The translations under genes were made by a program, and so were the position numbers. Below, in pieces: positions 1 through 11,486 of a stretch of DNA of 58,790 bases. Under the pieces are notes generated by a model. It saw only the letters and a list, made by a program, of their open reading frames with translations. It did not search any database and had not been told where the DNA came from. This DNA is from Reclinomonas americana ATCC 50394 (taxonomy: Eukaryota; Jakobida; Jakobea; Jakobida). The DNA is taken from the NCBI GenBank assembly GCA_048213135.1, contig PS015219.1:1-58790 (forward strand), read 5' to 3'. The stretch's first letter is position 1. Each line of letters starts with the position of its first letter.

Positions 1-147
1 ACAGGCAAGTCACTGATGCACTCGATGTACGAGAACGTCGGCAACATGATGACGCGCGGCTGAGTCGAGGAGAAGATATTCCGAGCGACCTCGTGGGGGT
101 CCATCATCCGCCTCACCTCAATGAAAAAATCAACAAAAAAGACGGCA
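1..147 (-). CDS. Partial exon of an unidentified protein, running off the left edge
   Basis: On the minus strand a frame is open from an AG acceptor (CTG on the + strand at 148-150, after a pyrimidine-rich stretch) to the window edge. It reads AVFFVDFFIEVRRMMDPHEV and goes on with ARNIFSSTQPRVIMLPTFSY. The spacing of a DPHEVARNIF-like segment before a hydrophobic stretch resembles the C-terminal part of some short-chain dehydrogenases, but this is only an impression. The + strand also has a short frame ending in TGA at 61-63, so the strand is not certain. The rest of the gene lies outside the window. Confidence 0.35.
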
Positions 148-278
148 CTGAGGGGGTAAAGAGGGGAATACAAGCAAGCAAGAAAACACCACAAAGACGA
201 CCAGGTGTTACACTACGTACGCACATATAGAAAAGCAACGTGCGTGACAACTCTCTCTTTCTCACTCTCATCGTCTCT

Positions 279-1145
279 TTAACGGGCGCCCGGTGCGCCG
301 CCACCCGTGGCCATGAAAAAGTCATCGTCGGCCACCACACCTGCTAGTGAGGCCGAGGCACCGCCACTGCCGCTCCCTGAGCCCCCCGGCAGACCCGTGG
401 CATCCTCAAACGACCCCGCGTTGATCAGCAGTGCCTCGCCCGTCTCGTGCGACTCGGCGTGCTCCTTCATCTTTTGCTCACCAAATGCCGTGCTCAAGCT
501 CGACAGCTGCGTGTGTGTGTGTGAGAGAGAGTGTGTGTTGGTGATGGCGCGTAACAGCACTCTCTTCGCTCTTGTGTGTGCGCGCGTGTACAGTGAGAGA
601 CAATAGATGCGTGTGGCTGAGTGACAGGTGTGTGTATAGAGAGTGTGTGTGAATGTGCGTATGAGATGCGTGCCAAAATGAGTGAGTGCACCAGTTGCTC
701 AAACGAAACCACACACTCACGCGCGCGCGTGTTCTGCGTCTCTCTGTGTGTGTATAGTGTAGACGAACCTGTCCCATGGGTGTGCCACCTGGGCCAAGGC
801 TCGTTCCAGTCAGATCCATCTCTGCGCGCGTTTTTGACAACTGAGATCACAACAATCAACTCCGGGACACCAATCAACACCAACCTGTCCCGCTCTTCGC
901 TGTGTTGTGCACTGGGTTGCCCAGCAGTCCTATTGTGTGGCTGATGCAAAAGTGGGAGGAGATACGAGAAGCGGGAAAGCGGCCGCGAGGAGCTTGAACA
1001 TGATATCGACGTCGACGTCGTGCATGCCCGCGCGCGGACCGCGCTTGCCCACAAAAACGCAACGCAGCAAGCTCACCCACTCATCCACTGTCACAACGGA
1101 CACACAATGGCAATCAGCTGCAGAGAGAAAGCACTCGGACATCAT
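279..1145 (-). CDS. Small multi-exon hypothetical protein
   Basis: I do not recognise a family. The last exon (about 279-514) follows a CACACACGCAG acceptor, begins LSSLSTAFGEQKMKEHAESH and ends in a Gly/Ser/Ala-rich tail with the acidic patch ADDDFFMA and a TAA stop at 279. An upstream exon (about 770-815) reads LSKTRAEMDLTGTSLGPGG. The first exon starts at an ATG ending at 1145 (MMSECFLSAADCHC) and contains VDEWVSLLRCVF and HDVDVDIMFKLLAAAF. Phase-0 junctions can link these pieces through short exons, including a possible 21-nt one, but the middle is not secure. The start lies 99 bp from the divergent SIN1 start. Confidence 0.5.
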
Positions 1146-1244
1146 TGCGCGTCCTGTGACGCGACTTTGACTGTGCTTGCGTGTGTTTCTCTCCCTCCCT
1201 CTCCAGCCTCTCTCTATCCATCTCTCCTACCTGCACATTCCACC
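1146..1244. promoter_or_regulatory. Divergent promoter region, hypothetical gene / SIN1
   Basis: This 99-bp interval separates two head-to-head start codons (1145 minus, 1245 plus). It is strongly CT-rich on the + strand just before the SIN1 ATG. There is no clear TATA box. That it works as a shared promoter is inferred from spacing only. Confidence 0.4.
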
Positions 1245-3951
1245 ATGTTCTCTTACCGTCCGCCCGCTGTGCTGGGCGGAGTGGAGGCAGCCGCCGCGCC
1301 TCCGGCCATTGCGCGCCACGCACAGCAAGCACACGGCAATGGAACAGGAGCAGCAGGAACAGGAGGACGCACACACACTCGTTCCGTGTCCGCCGGACCC
1401 ACCGTTCCCGTCACAGAACCCACGATTCCCGCCCCGGTTCATCACAATGCGAGCAGCGATGAGTTGCTGCCGCCCGAACACACACCGCCGCGCGCGGTGC
1501 AGTCCACCACTGCCGCCAACCGCTCCACTCCACCACCGAGGTCGTCGGCCAGACAGAAGCGCCATGGCAGCTTCCATAAGCGCACTGAGATCTCTGGAAC
1601 ATCGCCCCCCGAGCTGTTTGGTGAGTGACGCAGACAGAAGGAGAGTGTGTGTTGCCAGAGAGTGGCTCATTGAGTGCTGCGCGTGTAGACTTGGAGGTGT
1701 TCAAGATGGAGGAACTGCGCACGAGGGACCTGCGCATTCCGCGGCACGATCCGGCATTGCGCAGCTCTGTGGGCTCCTCGTCGAGTCACGCCACGGGCGA
1801 CGAGCAGCGTGATGGTGACACGCAGCATCAGTTCTCGTCTAGTTCGTCGTCGACGCTGTCGGGTGATTTGGGATCGTCGTCGGGTATGTGCCTGCTGCTG
1901 TTGCTTTTGAGGCACGTCTTTTTTTGCTGCTCATCTCTCTTGTCAGAGCTGCAAACGGCCTCGATTGCCGCTGATGTGGCCACGCATGTGCCGGTGTTGC
2001 CGTCGCGCCGCGCCACACTCACCACCAGGCCTCGCAGTGCCTCGAAACTCACCACGCTGCTGCGCAACTCGGTGAGGGAGACAGATCGACACGCGACGCT
2101 TTCTTGTATCTCGGTACTGATGTGTGTGTGCATGCATGCAGAGTGTTCGCGTGTCCATTTTCCTCCAGTTCGGCTCGGCAGCCGTGCCGATTGCGACCAC
2201 GGCCGGGGCCGCCGCAGCGGTGTCATTGTCCGGCAGCATGGGGTCGCCGCTGCATATACAACCGCCACCAGCGTCCACCACCACAACGACAACCACCACC
2301 ACCACCACCACCGCGGCGGCGCCACCATCAGGAATCGATGGGCTTCCCGAGATCCCACCTCACATTTTGGCCATGATGCAACGTGCGGCACCGCGGAATC
2401 AAAAGGCCGCCTCCAAGCCCAACGTCAAGGTCGATGTGAGTGCCAACACCACGGTGGAGATGTTGATTCAGGAGGCGCTGCGGGAGTGCGTACGGCGGTC
2501 GATTCCACACCCCACCTTCTCGTCGTACAAGGCATACCTGCTGCGAATGGCCGACGACGAGGGCGAAGCAGAGGAGGAATTCGATCCGTTTGACTACACG
2601 CGCGTCGTGTCGAGGCTGGGCGTCAAGACATTCGTGCTGTGCATGAACCCCAAGTATGTCCCCGAACCAGGTACCGTGCTGAGCTTGCGTCTGTGCACCG
2701 GAATGTGTGTGTGTACGACAAGTGTTTCACCCTCGCTATCCAATCCACAGAACCCGTCCCCGACCTGGCCATCGAAGACGACGACGCGCATTCGTCGACC
2801 TTCAAGGCCAGGTGTACGTACGGCCTCGGCGACATTTGTATTTTTGTACATATCTTCACAGGTTTGTGCACTGAAGAGAGTGTGTGTGCGTCACTTGTCA
2901 CCCCCTTACACTCCCATCTCGCCCCTCCGCAGGCAACTCGGACCATCCGAGCGACCGCAAGCGCATGTTTGTACCACCGGATCTATTGATGAAAAACCTG
3001 CTGGATTTCCTGGCCTCCAACCTTGGCGTCGATCCGGCACGGTGTACGCTGGCTGAATGGCAGCCGGAGCCTCTTCCACGACCAGCATCGCCTGGTGGTG
3101 CACTGGGTTCACGCTCAGCTCCGGCCTCCACCACGGCCGCGCTGGACACAGCGTCGAGGAGGTTTGTGGGGCGCGCCGTCGACATTCCGCCCACCGACAT
3201 GGAGAAAACCATGCGGCAAATCAGTGCCGGCGAGTTCAAGCTCGTCACACAAGACGGTACCATGCTTTGTCTGCGAGAGAGAGGAGCTGTTGGGTTGCTG
3301 ACGGCTTGCGTGTGCTCAGCGTTGCCGTCGGAGGAGATTGACATTCAGGGCGCGTTGCAGTCGTACTTCTTCTCCGAGTTCAGCGCCAGCCAGTACACGG
3401 ATTACACGCTGGTCAAGATCAACAAGTACGGCATGCGACAGGAGCGTGTACTGGGCATTGATCGCGACAAGATCTACAACGATGTGCCGAGTGCCGACAA
3501 GACTTTTGTGTCGAGGAAAAAGACGAAGAAGGTGTGTGTGTGTGTGTGGTCGGTCCCTCGTTGTTGTCGCCACCTGTTGTCTCACCATGCCACAGCCGGA
3601 GCGCCTCATCCGCGACATTGTCGACGTGTACATTGTTGACGAGAAGCCGCGATACTTTGTAATGACACTGCGCCAGTCGAACAGCACCAAGGAGCAGATG
3701 TTGTTGTACGAGACGCACGGCGAGGCAGAATGCGGTTGCGTTTTGCATCGGCGGTGCATGCCCACTCGCGCACAGCAAGCTCACTCTCTCTCTCTCTCTC
3801 TGTCTTTGTTCTTGTGTGCACAGCCGAAGTCGTGGCCAAGCTGAGATACCTGATGGGCGTGCACACACCACACTTGCGGCTACAAGCGTCGGCCGGTCTT
3901 CCCCGAAAAAAGGCACAAGGCCGAATCGCCTCACTGATCGCCAAACCGTGA
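1245..3951 (+). CDS. SIN1: SIN1/AVO1 homologue, TORC2 subunit
   Basis: SIN1 (MAPKAP1, Avo1) is the TOR complex 2 subunit that presents substrates such as AKT-family kinases and binds membranes through its PH domain. Nine exons (1245-1620, 1689-1883, 1947-2071, 2142-2670, 2751-2811, 2933-3255, 3320-3531, 3596-3734, 3824-3951) sum to 2088 nt, giving 695 residues plus stop. Residues 1 to about 290 are low complexity (Ser, Thr, Pro; a poly-Thr run). The CRIM domain is at about 300-405, with the hallmark FSSYKAYLLRMADDEGEAEE. A Raf-like RBD-type segment follows (MFVPPDLLMKNLLDFLASNL). The C-terminal PH domain has YTLVKINKYGMRQERVLGID and ends near PRYFVMTLRQ. The intron at 3735 starts with the unusual GTTGCG. 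The family call is very secure from the CRIM and PH signatures. Confidence 0.93.
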
Positions 3952-4170
3952 CGAAGCGACAGCTTTGAAAACCGTGGTGCGGTGTGCGGTGCAACGCGAG
4001 AGTGCAAGCGCAAGCGCAAGGGGAGTGAAAAACGAATTGTATCACAAGTCCTGCATCGCATTGCATTAGCAACCACCTCCTCCTCTCACACGCACGCGCG
4101 CGAACCGTCGCTGCTCTCCACCTTCTCACTCTGTACTGTGTGCTGGGGGGTGGCACCCTGACCATCAGCG

Positions 4171-6894
4171 ATGCTGAAGCCATGGGAGTGGTTCAGACCG
4201 TTTGATTGGCTGGTTCTTGGTCAAGTGGTGCGCTCGCTGATCAACACACACAAGCGCGCACACACACACACACACACTTACCTTCCACATGCACACGCAC
4301 ACGCACGCAGGTCTACAGCGCTGTGACACTGGCCTCGTGGAGAGATGGACTGGGTGAGTTGGAAGCGCACACACCATTGGCGGCCACCTGATGAGTGTCT
4401 GACCTCATACGTGTCTGTGTGCATGCGCAGGAGGAGTTGGTGTTGGTTTGCTCGCTCTCAGCTTTGTCGGTGTGTTTGTGGCCTTCAAGGCGCGTCAGGC
4501 CTCGCGAGGACGCGCACTTGAGTTTCCACTAGAGAAGGCGCTGGTGAAATCGTTTCGTGTGTACAGGGAGAATCGATCGTGTGTATGCGTGCGTGTGTGA
4601 TGCTAATGGTTGCTGCGAGTAGGCATCTAGCATGCGTCGTTCTCAGTCTGTTCCTGGCCGGCATTGCGCTGCTGATGTCGGCGGCGTTTGTGGCCAAGTG
4701 TCACTCGCATAATGAGCACAGTGATGAGGTCTCTCTCTCTCCTCCTCTCGCTTTCTGCTTCCAAATAGGGCTTCACTGACTCTCCACTGCGCACAGAGTA
4801 CTGCGTTTTCGGTGCAAGTGTTGCACATGGACTACGCGGTGCGATTGCAAATGATGCAGTTTGTTGTGTGGTTGACTTGTCTGCTGACTGGCTTGGTATC
4901 TGCAGTGCGGCGCCTTTGAGGGTGGATTCGAGTACTTTGAGGTCATCTGGGCCTGTATCGGCATTGGATGGATGGTGCGCTGCGCACGGAGTGAATGCTG
5001 TTGTCGTCAAGAGAGGACTGACAGCGTGAATGCTGCTGCTGCTGCTGCTGCAGATTGTTTCGCTAATCTTCAACATCTTTTATCTGCGGCAAGTGCAAGC
5101 AGGTGCGCGGGCTGTGCGATCGAAAGTGTGTCGTGCAGTCGCTGACACGCAGTTGCAGATATCGACAGTGGTGCGACCCGAGCGCACCCGTTCCAGCTGT
5201 CGAGCAGTCGTGCGAAAGTGGTGATTCGAGAGAAATCACACGCGCTGCTGATCGTCGCCGTGGCACACACGGTGTGTACGTGACCTCTCGGCGAAAATGA
5301 TGCACCGCATGGTTTCTCACTTGCGCTGTGACAGTTCTTTGGTGTGCTGTGTTCGCTCGATTGGCAGAGCGGTTATGCACCAGCCGGGTTCGCGCTGGTG
5401 TTGTTCGGCCTCATCGGCATCTACGCGTGTCGAGTGTCGACCACGGGCGACATTGCCGAGTCGCGCGGCTACATCAATGTGTTGCGTGGGCACCACTGCT
5501 TGTCATTTGTTGACCTCCTACCCAGCTGGCTCATCATGTTGACTGATGCAGCTATTTTGTATGCTGCGTGACCACGCTGTTCGTGGTGCTCGTCATGTCA
5601 CCGACCACACTGATGCGCTGGCGAGTGTGCCAAGACTTTGCCGAGGCCAAACTCACGTCCGACGTGCCGCCGGGCTCGGAAAGCAGCACGCCAGTCGAGG
5701 GACACAGCATCAGTACTCCTGCCTCGTCCAGTTCCCGACGACGCCCTGCGCCTCGCGGTGGCGGAGGCGGAGGTGGATCCGAATTAGATATACCCGAAGT
5801 GGAACACAACGGGTACGCCAATGTGCTCGGCCGTCCGCTCGACTGCAGGCACAGTACGCGTGTGCTGGACGCCCTCAGTGCCGTGTCGGCATTCGTTCTC
5901 GTGTTTGTGATGGTGTGTGATACTGCTGTGTGCACCGANNNNNNNNNNNNNNNNNNNNNNNNNNNNNNNNNNNNNNNNNNNNNNNNNNNNNNNNNNNNNN
6001 NNNNNNNNNNNNNNNNNNNNNNNNNNNNNNNNNNNNNNNNNNNNNNNNNNNNNNNNNNNNNNNNNNNNNNNNNNNNNNNNNNNNNNNNNNNNNNNNNNNN
6101 NNNNNNNNNNNNNNNNNNNNNNNNNNNNNNNNNNNNNNNNNNNNNNNNNNNNNNNNNNNNNNNNNNNNNNNNNNNNNNNNNNNNNNNNNNNNNNNNNNNN
6201 NNNNNNNNNNNNNNNNNNNNNNNNNNNNNNNNNNNNNNNNNNNNNNNNNNNNNNNNNNNNNNNNNNNNNNNNNNNNNNNNNNNNNNNNNNNNNNNNNNNN
6301 NNNNNNNNNNNNNNNNNNNNNNNNNNNNNNNNNNNNNNNNNNNNNNNNNNNNNNNNNNNNNNNNNNNNNNNNNNNNNNNNNNNNNNNNNNNNNNNNNNNN
6401 NNNNNNNNNNNNNNNNNNNNNNNNNNNNNNNNNNNNNNNNNNNNNNNNNNNNNNNNNNNNNNNNNNNNNNNNNNNNNNNNNNNNNNNNNNNNNNNNNNNN
6501 NNNNNNNNNNNNNNNNNNNNNNNNNNNNNNNNNNNNNNNNNNNNNNNNNNNNNNNNNNNNNNNNNNNNNNNNNNNNNNNNNNNNNNNNNNNNNNNNNNNN
6601 NNNNNNNNNNNNNNNNNNNNNNNNNNNNNNNNNNNNNNNNNNNNNNNNNNNNNNNNNNNNNNNNNNNNCAAATCGTGCCTCTCTTCTTTACTCACTGCGC
6701 TGCAGATCTTGTGCTTTGTGGCAGCCAATGCGCTGCTTGTCAAGCTCGTGTTGGCGCACGAGCACCCGAACGATTTTGAAATGTTCCGCTCCAGTGCCGC
6801 CGCTCCCGAGAGGCGGCGTGCGCTGCAGGATCCGTTGGAATTCGACGAGGAGGACGAGGTGTCAGAAATAGTAGAACATGATGAATGGGATTAG
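4171..6894 (+). CDS. Multi-pass membrane protein of unknown function (interrupted by gap)
   Basis: The start is ATG 4171 (MLKPWEWFRPFDWLVLG). Many short exons encode hydrophobic segments: GVGVGLLALSFVGVFVAFKA, LACVVLSLFLAGIALLMSAA, FEVIWACIGIGWM, IVSLIFNIFYL, FALVLFGLIGIYAC and VCCVTTLFVVLVMSP, then ALSAVSAFVLVFVMV just before the gap and ILCFVAANALLVKLVLAH after it. That suggests about 7-9 membrane passes. A cytosolic-looking Ser/Gly-rich linker lies at about 5660-5780, and the C-tail is acidic (FDEEDEVSEIVEHDEWD, TAG at 6892). Missing exons fall in 5939-6668. The junction at 5481 uses a GTTGCG donor, which phase 2 requires. I cannot assign a transporter or receptor family. The gene is tail-to-tail with the VWA gene, 58 bp apart. 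Confidence 0.7.
4253..4310. repeat. CA microsatellite in intron
   Basis: CACACA run with CG interruptions in the first intron of the membrane-protein gene, just before its ACGCAG acceptor. Confidence 0.85.
5939..6668. other. Scaffold gap (730 N)
   Basis: Unsequenced bases inside the membrane-protein gene. At least one exon of that gene is missing here. Confidence 1.
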
Positions 6895-6952
6895 TGGCGT
6901 GCGAAAAATGAATGTAACAAAATGTTTGTGCAGACATGAATACATTCCGAAT

Positions 6953-9900
6953 TCACGGCGAGTCGGCGCCCCACTCCTCCACTCGACCCTCAAACGCCTC
7001 CGCATGCCGTTCAGAATCAGCATCCGACATGAGAGGCGAGGCAGGCGAGGCGCCTGCCTCCACGCCCGCATGCTGATGATGATGGTCATCGCCGACGAAA
7101 CCCTCTGGCTCGCCCTCGCTGGCCTCCACCCCATCGTGGGTCACCTGCAAGAAGTCGTGGCTGGCGCGATTGGCCTCGCCATTGTCGTACAGGACCTCGT
7201 CGTCGTCACCCGGTGCTGCGGCCGTGGGCGGTGGCGACATGCGCGCCGAGTGCTTGGCCGATTGCGCTCGCACTTGCGAACCGCCGGCATCGCTGGCCAG
7301 ACGCGGAGTCGCCGGTGCAGACGGTGGACGGTCTCGCGTTGNNNNNNNNNNNNNNNNNNNNNNNNNNNNNNNNNNNNNNNNNNNNNNNNNNNNNNNNNNN
7401 NNNNNNNNNNNNNNNNNNNNNNNNNNNNNNNNNNNNNNNNNNNNNNNNNNNNNNNNNNNNNNNNNNNNNNNNNNNNNNNNNNNNNNNNNNNNNNNNNNNN
7501 NNNNNNNNNNNNNNNNNNNNNNNNNNNNNNNNNNNNNNNNNNNNNNNNNNNNNNNNNNNNNNNNNNNNNNNNNNNNNNNNNNNNNNNNNNNNNNNNNNNN
7601 NNNNNNNNNNNNNNNNNNNNNNNNNNNNNNNNNNNNNNNNNNNNNNNNNNNNNNNNNNNNNNNNNNNNNNNNNNNNNNNNNNNNNNNNNNNNNNNNNNNN
7701 NNNNNNNNNNNNNNNNNNNNNNNNNNNNNNNNNNNNNNNNNNNNNNNNNNNNNNNNNNNNNNNNNNNNNNNNNNNNNNNNNNNNNNNNNNNNNNNNNNNN
7801 NNNNNNNNNNNNNNNNNNNNNNNNNNNNNNNNNNNNNNNNNNNNNNNNNNNNNNNNNNNNNNNNNNNNNNNNNNNNNNNNNNNNNNNNNNNNNNNNNNNN
7901 NNNNNNNNNNNNNNNNNNNNNNNNNNNNNNNNNNNNNNNNNNNNNNNNNNNNNNNNNNNNNNNNNNNNNNNNNNNNNNNNNNNNNNNNNNNNNNNNNNNN
8001 NNNNNNNNNNNNNNNNNNNNNNNNNNNNNNNNNNNNNNNNNNNNNNNNNNNNNNNNNNNNNNNNNNNNNNNNNNNNNNNNNNNNNNNNNNNNNNNNNNNN
8101 NNNNNNNNNNNNNNNNNNNNNNNNNNNNNNNNNNNNNNNNNNNNNNNNNNNNNNNNNNNNNNNNNNNNNNNNNNNNNNNNNNNNNNNNNNNNNNNNNNNN
8201 NNNNNNNNNNACCCGGAGCGAGATCGCGTGCCGGACGATGGGCGCACAGGTTCATCACTTGCCTGCGGCGCGGGCACTTCAAGATCCTGCGCTGCCTCGC
8301 CCTCATGCTCAGTGACAAACTCTTCGACGCCCTGCTGCTGGTGCTGCTGCTCGTCGACTTCTGGCATAGCAGCTTCCTGTGCCTCCACAGGCTCCACATC
8401 GGGCTGCGGTGGCATGGCGGCAATGTCGTACACAGACGAGCCGCCACCGCCCATGTCGACTGAAACATCGGAGAAGGACGAGGAGCCGCCGCCGCCACCA
8501 CCACCAGCCTGCTCGAGTGACACAAAGGGAAACAGGCGCTCGGCCAGCGACTGTACAGTAAAGTTCGGCGCCCGCACATATGTCAGGAACTCGGAAAACA
8601 ACTGCGAAGCAGCGAGGCTCGTGAGTCCTTGTCAAGCAGGCGCTGCTTGTGAGCACAAAAAAACAGTGAACGCACCAGGAACTTGCGATTGTCGACGTGT
8701 GTCCATCCGAGTGCTCCGTTTGTTCTTCTCTCCGCAAACTGCCACGAGAGCCGCGTGAGCAGGGAATAGTGACACGACAATCGAGAGCGCCAACGCACAA
8801 GCATGCCCAAGTAGGAGAGCAGAGCCAAATCTTGCTCTCCAGACAATGCCGTACCGCTCTCCGCCAGCGCCACCAGCGCCTCTATATCTCTCCGAATGCT
8901 GCGCACGAGGCCGGGTGAATGATGCTGCTCGCCGGCAGGGCATTAGGATGCATGCGGTGAAGAAACGCACCTGTCCACCAGTGGATGTGCGGCCAGAGGA
9001 TGCGAGGAAAGGTAGGAGATGCGATCGCGAAGAACGGCCTTGGTTTGTTCGGGTGTCCACACGCCACCGGTGGCCAGCTGCGTAATGGAAGACTGAGGGG
9101 CATGATGTGTGATTACACGAAAAGAGGGAAATGCAAACGCACCTCGCCCAACAGTGCCGACAACTCCATACGGCAGTACAGAGCCTGTGCATCCTGGTTG
9201 GCCTGCGACATGGGCGACGGCCAGATCGGGTGTGTGCCGACCCACTTGTACGACGAGGTCTCGCACGTGTACACATTGTAGTACTGCAGCGCGATCTGTA
9301 CTCTCATCTGGTGATCCTCCGACTGCTGGAAGCCACCGAAACGCTCCTCCAATACGGCCTCTGCAGCATCAAGTGAGCGAGTGTGCGCGTGAGTGTTGAA
9401 GCCGACGGAAACATTGCCACTCACTCACCATCGAGTGCAAACACCACATCCTTGGGCTGCGGGAGGCGAGGAGGTTACGGAAACGCCGCTGCAACAACGA
9501 CAACAATGTGCTGCTGCCTCACCTCATTGACACCGACGTCGCCGATCGAGACACGGAATGTGTCCTCACCAATCTTGTGCACGGGGTAGCTCGTCCACAC
9601 TTGCTTCACATGGAAGTTCGACAGACCCTGCAGCGTGCATTGTCAGCATCCGGGAGAGCACGTACGACATGACGCCTTCCGTACGCCACCTTGACGATAA
9701 TCGTAGCGCCTCGGGCAAGAATGTCCACACAGTCGCACAGACAATCCAAAAACGGCAGTGGGAAGTCTGCGCGTGTGAACAATCACGAGTCAGCACAGAG
9801 AAAACAACAGCAGACACGGGTATGTGCGTGCCCAACCTGAGTTGACGTCGAGGGTATGATACAATCGACCTCCCATTCGCTTCGTGAGCGATCTGCAGCG

Positions 9901-11360
9901 ATACACAATCATGAGAAGAATGCAGTCGCCATCTGTTCTGCGCTCCTCCTCGCACCTCAAAAAGGCAACATCCACATTGTTGCCCAGGGCACAAGCGTGC
10001 AGCGAAAAGAATCGCCGACAGCCCGACAGTGCCTTTTGCACCTCATCAAACATCAGTTGCCTGAAAGCGTCACATGTGCGTGAGTGAAGCGAAAAGTCAA
10101 CAACTCGACGATTCCTGCTCTCACTTTTCCTGCGCCGACAGCACTTGCGGTCCGCTGGTGATCACAATAATGTTGGAGACGGCTCCAGCTAATCTGCGGG
10201 TCCACAACACTCACTCAGTCGTCATCTACCGACGAGCGGGAATGAGCACATTTCCATCACACACCCGCCATGCTCCTGCATCTCAAAAATGGCCTTGCTG
10301 ATTCCATCCCAGAAGCGCCTGCTGTACTTGGCCTGCAGTGCATTGATAGACTTCATCAAGCTTGCCTGCGCGCAAAGCACCTCAGCCCTGAGAGAGAGAG
10401 AGATCGCTGCGATGAGGAGATCGAAAATCACGCACCCTGCACGATCCAACCGCAGCCATCGGCTGCAGCATCTCCACAGTGCTCCCAAACGACAGCAACG
10501 CCACACGATCTTCATCGCGCAGCGTGCTCACAGTGAAGCGCAGCCACTGCTTGGCCAGCTCCATGTGCCGTCCCTCCATGCCTTGCGATCGATCTGTCGT
10601 CATCGCAACGACTGAGGCGCAAGAGAAAGAAAACACGCCAGTGGATGTGATAAACGAACGCACCAACAGCAAACACAAACTCTTGCGGCGGCGGCTCAAT
10701 CAGCTCCGAGATCACCGCCCGCACACTGCACGTGTACACGCCCTGCCCCGAGTACCCATACGCGCTCATCTGCGGCATACTGACCGGATCGACCTCACCA
10801 ACGTGCGGCGCCAGGTTGAGCCCTCCGTTCGACATCACCGTCGACGGCGTACCCGCCGAGTGCGTACTGAACGGCCGACTCGCCGCCGACTTGCTCTTCT
10901 TCTTGCGCTGCGACCATCACATCGAACTCAAAATCAATCACTGTTGTTGCACACACACACAGAGAGCGAGAGACAAAGACAGAGAGAGACTGACCACATG
11001 CCCAGCAGACATGGAGGCGCGCGGCTGGCGGTCGTCTGGCTGCGGCACCGACATGAAACCGCCGGCTGGCACTGTCAAGGGCGGTGGTGCGCCTGGCGCG
11101 CCACTCACTGGTCTGTACAGCTTGGGAGGCACATGGAAGCCGCCTCCGACAAACACACGGCGCACATGCACAGCGGTCTCGGGATCAAAGTACTGCGGGA
11201 ACGAACTGCCTCCGTTGCTGACAGTGGCACTGCCGGCGCGTGGCGGCGAGGCTCCTCCTCCTGTGGATGAGGCAGCACCTCCACTGCCGGCGCGACGATG
11301 GGTCCCTGCGCCTGCTGAGGACTGGCGCTGCGGGCTGCCACCTCGTGACACTGTCGACAT
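6953..11360 (-). CDS. von Willebrand factor A-domain protein (interrupted by gap)
   Basis: The start is ATG 11360 (MSTVSRGGSPQRQSS), opening a Ser/Gly/Pro-rich N-terminus. The next exons give SVRAVISELIEPPPQEFVFAV and then the VWA strand-1/MIDAS region VVAMTTDRSQGMEGR, followed by LRDEDRVALLSFGS, FWDGISKAIFEMQEHGG and NIIVITSGPQVL. The MIDAS motif is DRSQG rather than DxSxS, so metal binding may be weakened. Downstream exons encode a beta-rich segment (KIGEDTFRVSIGDVGVNE, then PKDVVFALDA) like the one that follows VWA in VWA/Hemingway-type proteins, then helical exons. The Gly/Gln/Asp-rich C-terminus ends at 6953. Part of it lies in the 7342-8210 gap. VWA proteins usually mediate protein-protein contacts; no specific partner is visible. 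The VWA call is good, the overall family unknown. Confidence 0.7.
7342..8210. other. Scaffold gap (869 N)
   Basis: Unsequenced bases inside the C-terminal, low-complexity half of the VWA gene. Both flanks encode it on the minus strand in keeping with one gene. Confidence 1.
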
Positions 11361-11486
11361 TGCGTGGATCGAACGTTTTGCTTGCGTGCTCGCGTGTGTG
11401 ATTACAGAAACGCGCGTTATGTATTTCTTCTTTTTTTCTTCTTGGTTGTTCATCGGCCTGTTTGCGTGCCTCTCGCTCCTATTCTC

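Noticed and set aside
1066-1100. Possible GTTGCG donor in the first minus-strand hypothetical gene
   Set aside because: No good acceptor follows and the frame reads through sensibly (WVSLLRCVFVGKRG).
5568-8758. Very long open frames on both strands across 5568-8758 and other N regions
   Set aside because: They are open only because they run through N; the real sequence on each side belongs to different short exons.
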